Below are positions 62,841 through 64,000 of a DNA stretch of 64,000 bases, piece by piece; the first letter of the stretch is position 1, and every line of letters begins with the position of its first letter. The stretch covers positions 7,392,046-7,456,045 of the forward strand of contig NZ_CP030051.1 in assembly GCF_004114975.1 (NCBI RefSeq), written 5' to 3'. Both the position numbers and the translations under genes were made by a program. Source of the stretch: Bradyrhizobium guangdongense (GTDB lineage: Bacteria > Pseudomonadota > Alphaproteobacteria > Rhizobiales > Xanthobacteraceae). The notes under the pieces are model-generated. The model did not search any database and was not told where the DNA came from. It saw nothing but the letters and a program-made list of their open reading frames with translations.

Positions 62841-63660
62841 GCCCGTCACAATTCACGCTTGCGGTCCTTGTGAGAGCTATCTTTCATTGGAAGAGTCTCG
62901 CCGCCTTCGCTAAGCTGCATCCGTAGTTCTACCAGCCGGTGTTTGTGCAACAGCGGAAACTTTCACTGCGCTGCGAAACGCTTGGCAAAAACCCTTGCGG
63001 CACGGGCCTAAGTTGAATCGCGGGCGCTGAAGTTCTGCACACCGTAGTTTCACCGGAACATGGGTTACCCTGTGAAACGAGACTCGAAAAACGATGTCTC
63101 GCTAATCACTTATCGACATAGCGCCGACAAGCATTTGGAAAATTCGCTCGCAGCTCGCGTGCGTGACGATTTTGTAAAAATTTTTTGGCGATGGCGGAGT
63201 CATTGTCACATGACGCGCCGCATTTTCGAATCTGTGCACGAATCCAAAAACTTGGTCTCAAGCCTGTGAACAACTCGTGCGCGGCGTTAACGCTGGTCAA
63301 GTTTTTTGATGCCTCAAGTGTGAATCAATTCCGTTGCGAGTCTTTCCGCATAGTGTATTCCTTAAGTCGTTCGCGGCGCCCACGATCTTGAGACCAGCGC
63401 GGTTTGAGAAACGGGGCGAGCGTGCAAATCGGCGGCGGTGTGCACGTAGGCGACGCTTCAACAAGCGATTGTCGGATCAAACCCATAGCAATATGGGAAC
63501 GGTAGAGCTTTGTCTTATGTCTCCAAGCGGGATCTTATCGCTCCCGCTCGCGCCAGGCGGCAATGAGAGACAATTCGAGGCTGCCCCGACAGGCGCGACG
63601 GCGAAGCCGAGCGGACGACACGAACAGACGGGCAGGACATCCGCGACTTGAGTACAGCGC
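62841..63660. other. Gene-free, AT-enriched region after rpsT with DnaA-box-like sites
   Basis: No open frame here has a good start, codon bias or recognisable product. DnaA-box-like 9-mers occur at 63110-63118 (TTATCGACA), 63265-63273 (complement TTGTTCACA) and 63319-63327 (complement TGATTCACA), each one base off TTATNCACA. Around 63169-63188 lies an AT tract (GATTTTGTAAAAATTTTTTG), rare in this GC-rich DNA. It may be the chromosomal origin or the promoter region of dnaA. Confidence 0.5.
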
Positions 63661-63683
63661 GGAAGTTCATTTACGCAGGACCT

Positions 63684-63703
63684 TGCCGTGAGCGATCACG
63701 GCA
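63684..63703 (+). promoter_or_regulatory. GNRA-capped hairpin upstream of a small ORF
   Basis: TGCCGTGA (63684-63691) and TCACGGCA (63696-63703) form a perfect 8-bp stem closed by the stable tetraloop GCGA. It ends 15 bases before an ATG and just ahead of the GGGGAGG ribosome site, so in RNA it could control access to that site. Confidence 0.5.
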
Positions 63704-63718
63704 GGACGGGGAGGTATC

Positions 63719-63829
63719 ATGTCCTACGGATTCAACGCGGTATTGACTTTGGCTTCATCGTTCAACGATGCCGTTTCCAATCCGTCCTGCGACCATCCTC
63801 CGCGTGAACACGCGTCGAGTACGCGCTGA
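63719..63829 (+). CDS. Candidate small ORF of 36 codons
   Basis: The ATG at 63719 follows GGGGAGG by 5 bases, an excellent ribosome site. The product would begin MSYGFNAVLTLASSFNDAVS and end NPSCDHPPREHASSTR. There is no known family. A GNRA hairpin lies just upstream, so this may be a leader peptide or a small protein; it could also be chance. Confidence 0.35.
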   Translation: MSYGFNAVLTLASSFNDAVSNPSCDHPPREHASSTR

Positions 63830-64000
63830 CCTCGCGAACTCTCCATCTCCGACATCGCTGATCTGACCCGCGGCATTGACGCCGAACGGTCGAGCTGTGC
63901 CCGGCAGATGGACTCGCTCGAGGTCGCGTCATCCAGACGTCCGGCAGGACTTCTGCATGGCGCCCACCACGCAACCTTCTCTCTCTAGAAAAGTTTTCAA
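63830..64000. other. Last 170 bases, nothing recognised
   Basis: No gene start with a ribosome site is seen. The last bases (CTCTCTCTAGAAAAGTTTTC) turn AT-rich and might belong to the promoter of the next gene outside the window. Confidence 0.3.

Overview
The window is high-GC alphaproteobacterial chromosome, most likely from Bradyrhizobium or a close Bradyrhizobiaceae relative. The signs are a RegS/RegR redox two-component pair whose conserved residues fall at His219 and Asp63, intracellular PHB depolymerase, a DUF3551 secreted protein, isoquinoline oxidoreductase-type hydroxylase genes, rpsT near a candidate origin/dnaA-type region, and many intergenic palindromes of the kind that pepper Bradyrhizobium genomes. 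The species cannot be fixed from sequence reading alone.

Layout. 1-8.2 kb: the 3' end of a class A penicillin-binding protein, a YgjP-type metallopeptidase, PHB depolymerase, an ABC-2 exporter (permease plus ATPase), regS-regR and mmcB. 8.4-14.7 kb: two GH13 glucosidases, an MBL-fold hydrolase, an HxlR regulator diverging from a small monooxygenase-like protein, and a secreted-type PHB esterase homologue. 14.8-19.2 kb: a drug-type MFS exporter, a luciferase-like monooxygenase and a cytochrome P450, followed by a stub of a short-chain dehydrogenase cut off by a repeat. 19.7-24.6 kb: an HWE-type sensor kinase, a GGDEF-EAL protein and a sigma54 enhancer-binding regulator. 24.7-33.3 kb: a metabolite symporter with a near-perfect sigma54 promoter, a large CoA-transferase with an extra C-terminal part, and a complete branched-chain amide/amino-acid ABC transporter (livKGFHM). 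33.4-37.6 kb: two consecutive c-di-GMP enzymes.

A tRNA-Arg(CCG) at 37.7 kb marks the start of an accessory stretch: DUF1963 and DUF4272 proteins, a 46-residue peptide with a double-glycine leader (40,986-41,126), a small hypothetical protein, a 3-methyladenine glycosylase, a GNAT protein, and a B12-binding radical SAM gene broken by one in-frame TAA. 44.8-46.6 kb is a three-gene unit (membrane protein, winged-helix regulator, cis-prenyl transferase) with two matching palindromic operator candidates. 46.7-54 kb holds a trypsin-like protease with an unusual N-terminal domain, an ArsR/AHSA1 overlapping pair, an orphan Bug-type binding protein, a VOC protein, an acyl-CoA ligase and an HD-GYP phosphodiesterase. 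54.1-62.1 kb holds iorBA-type hydroxylase genes with a strong terminator, two alpha/beta hydrolases, a polysaccharide export lipoprotein, msrA and small proteins. 62.2-64 kb is rpsT with a good sigma70 promoter, then over 1 kb without a convincing large gene that is locally AT-rich and has DnaA-box-like sites.

The most original candidates are the orphan double-glycine peptide, the paired operators around the prenyl transferase unit, the sigma54-controlled symporter, the nonsense-broken radical SAM gene, and the unexplained region after rpsT with a GNRA-capped hairpin and a small ORF.
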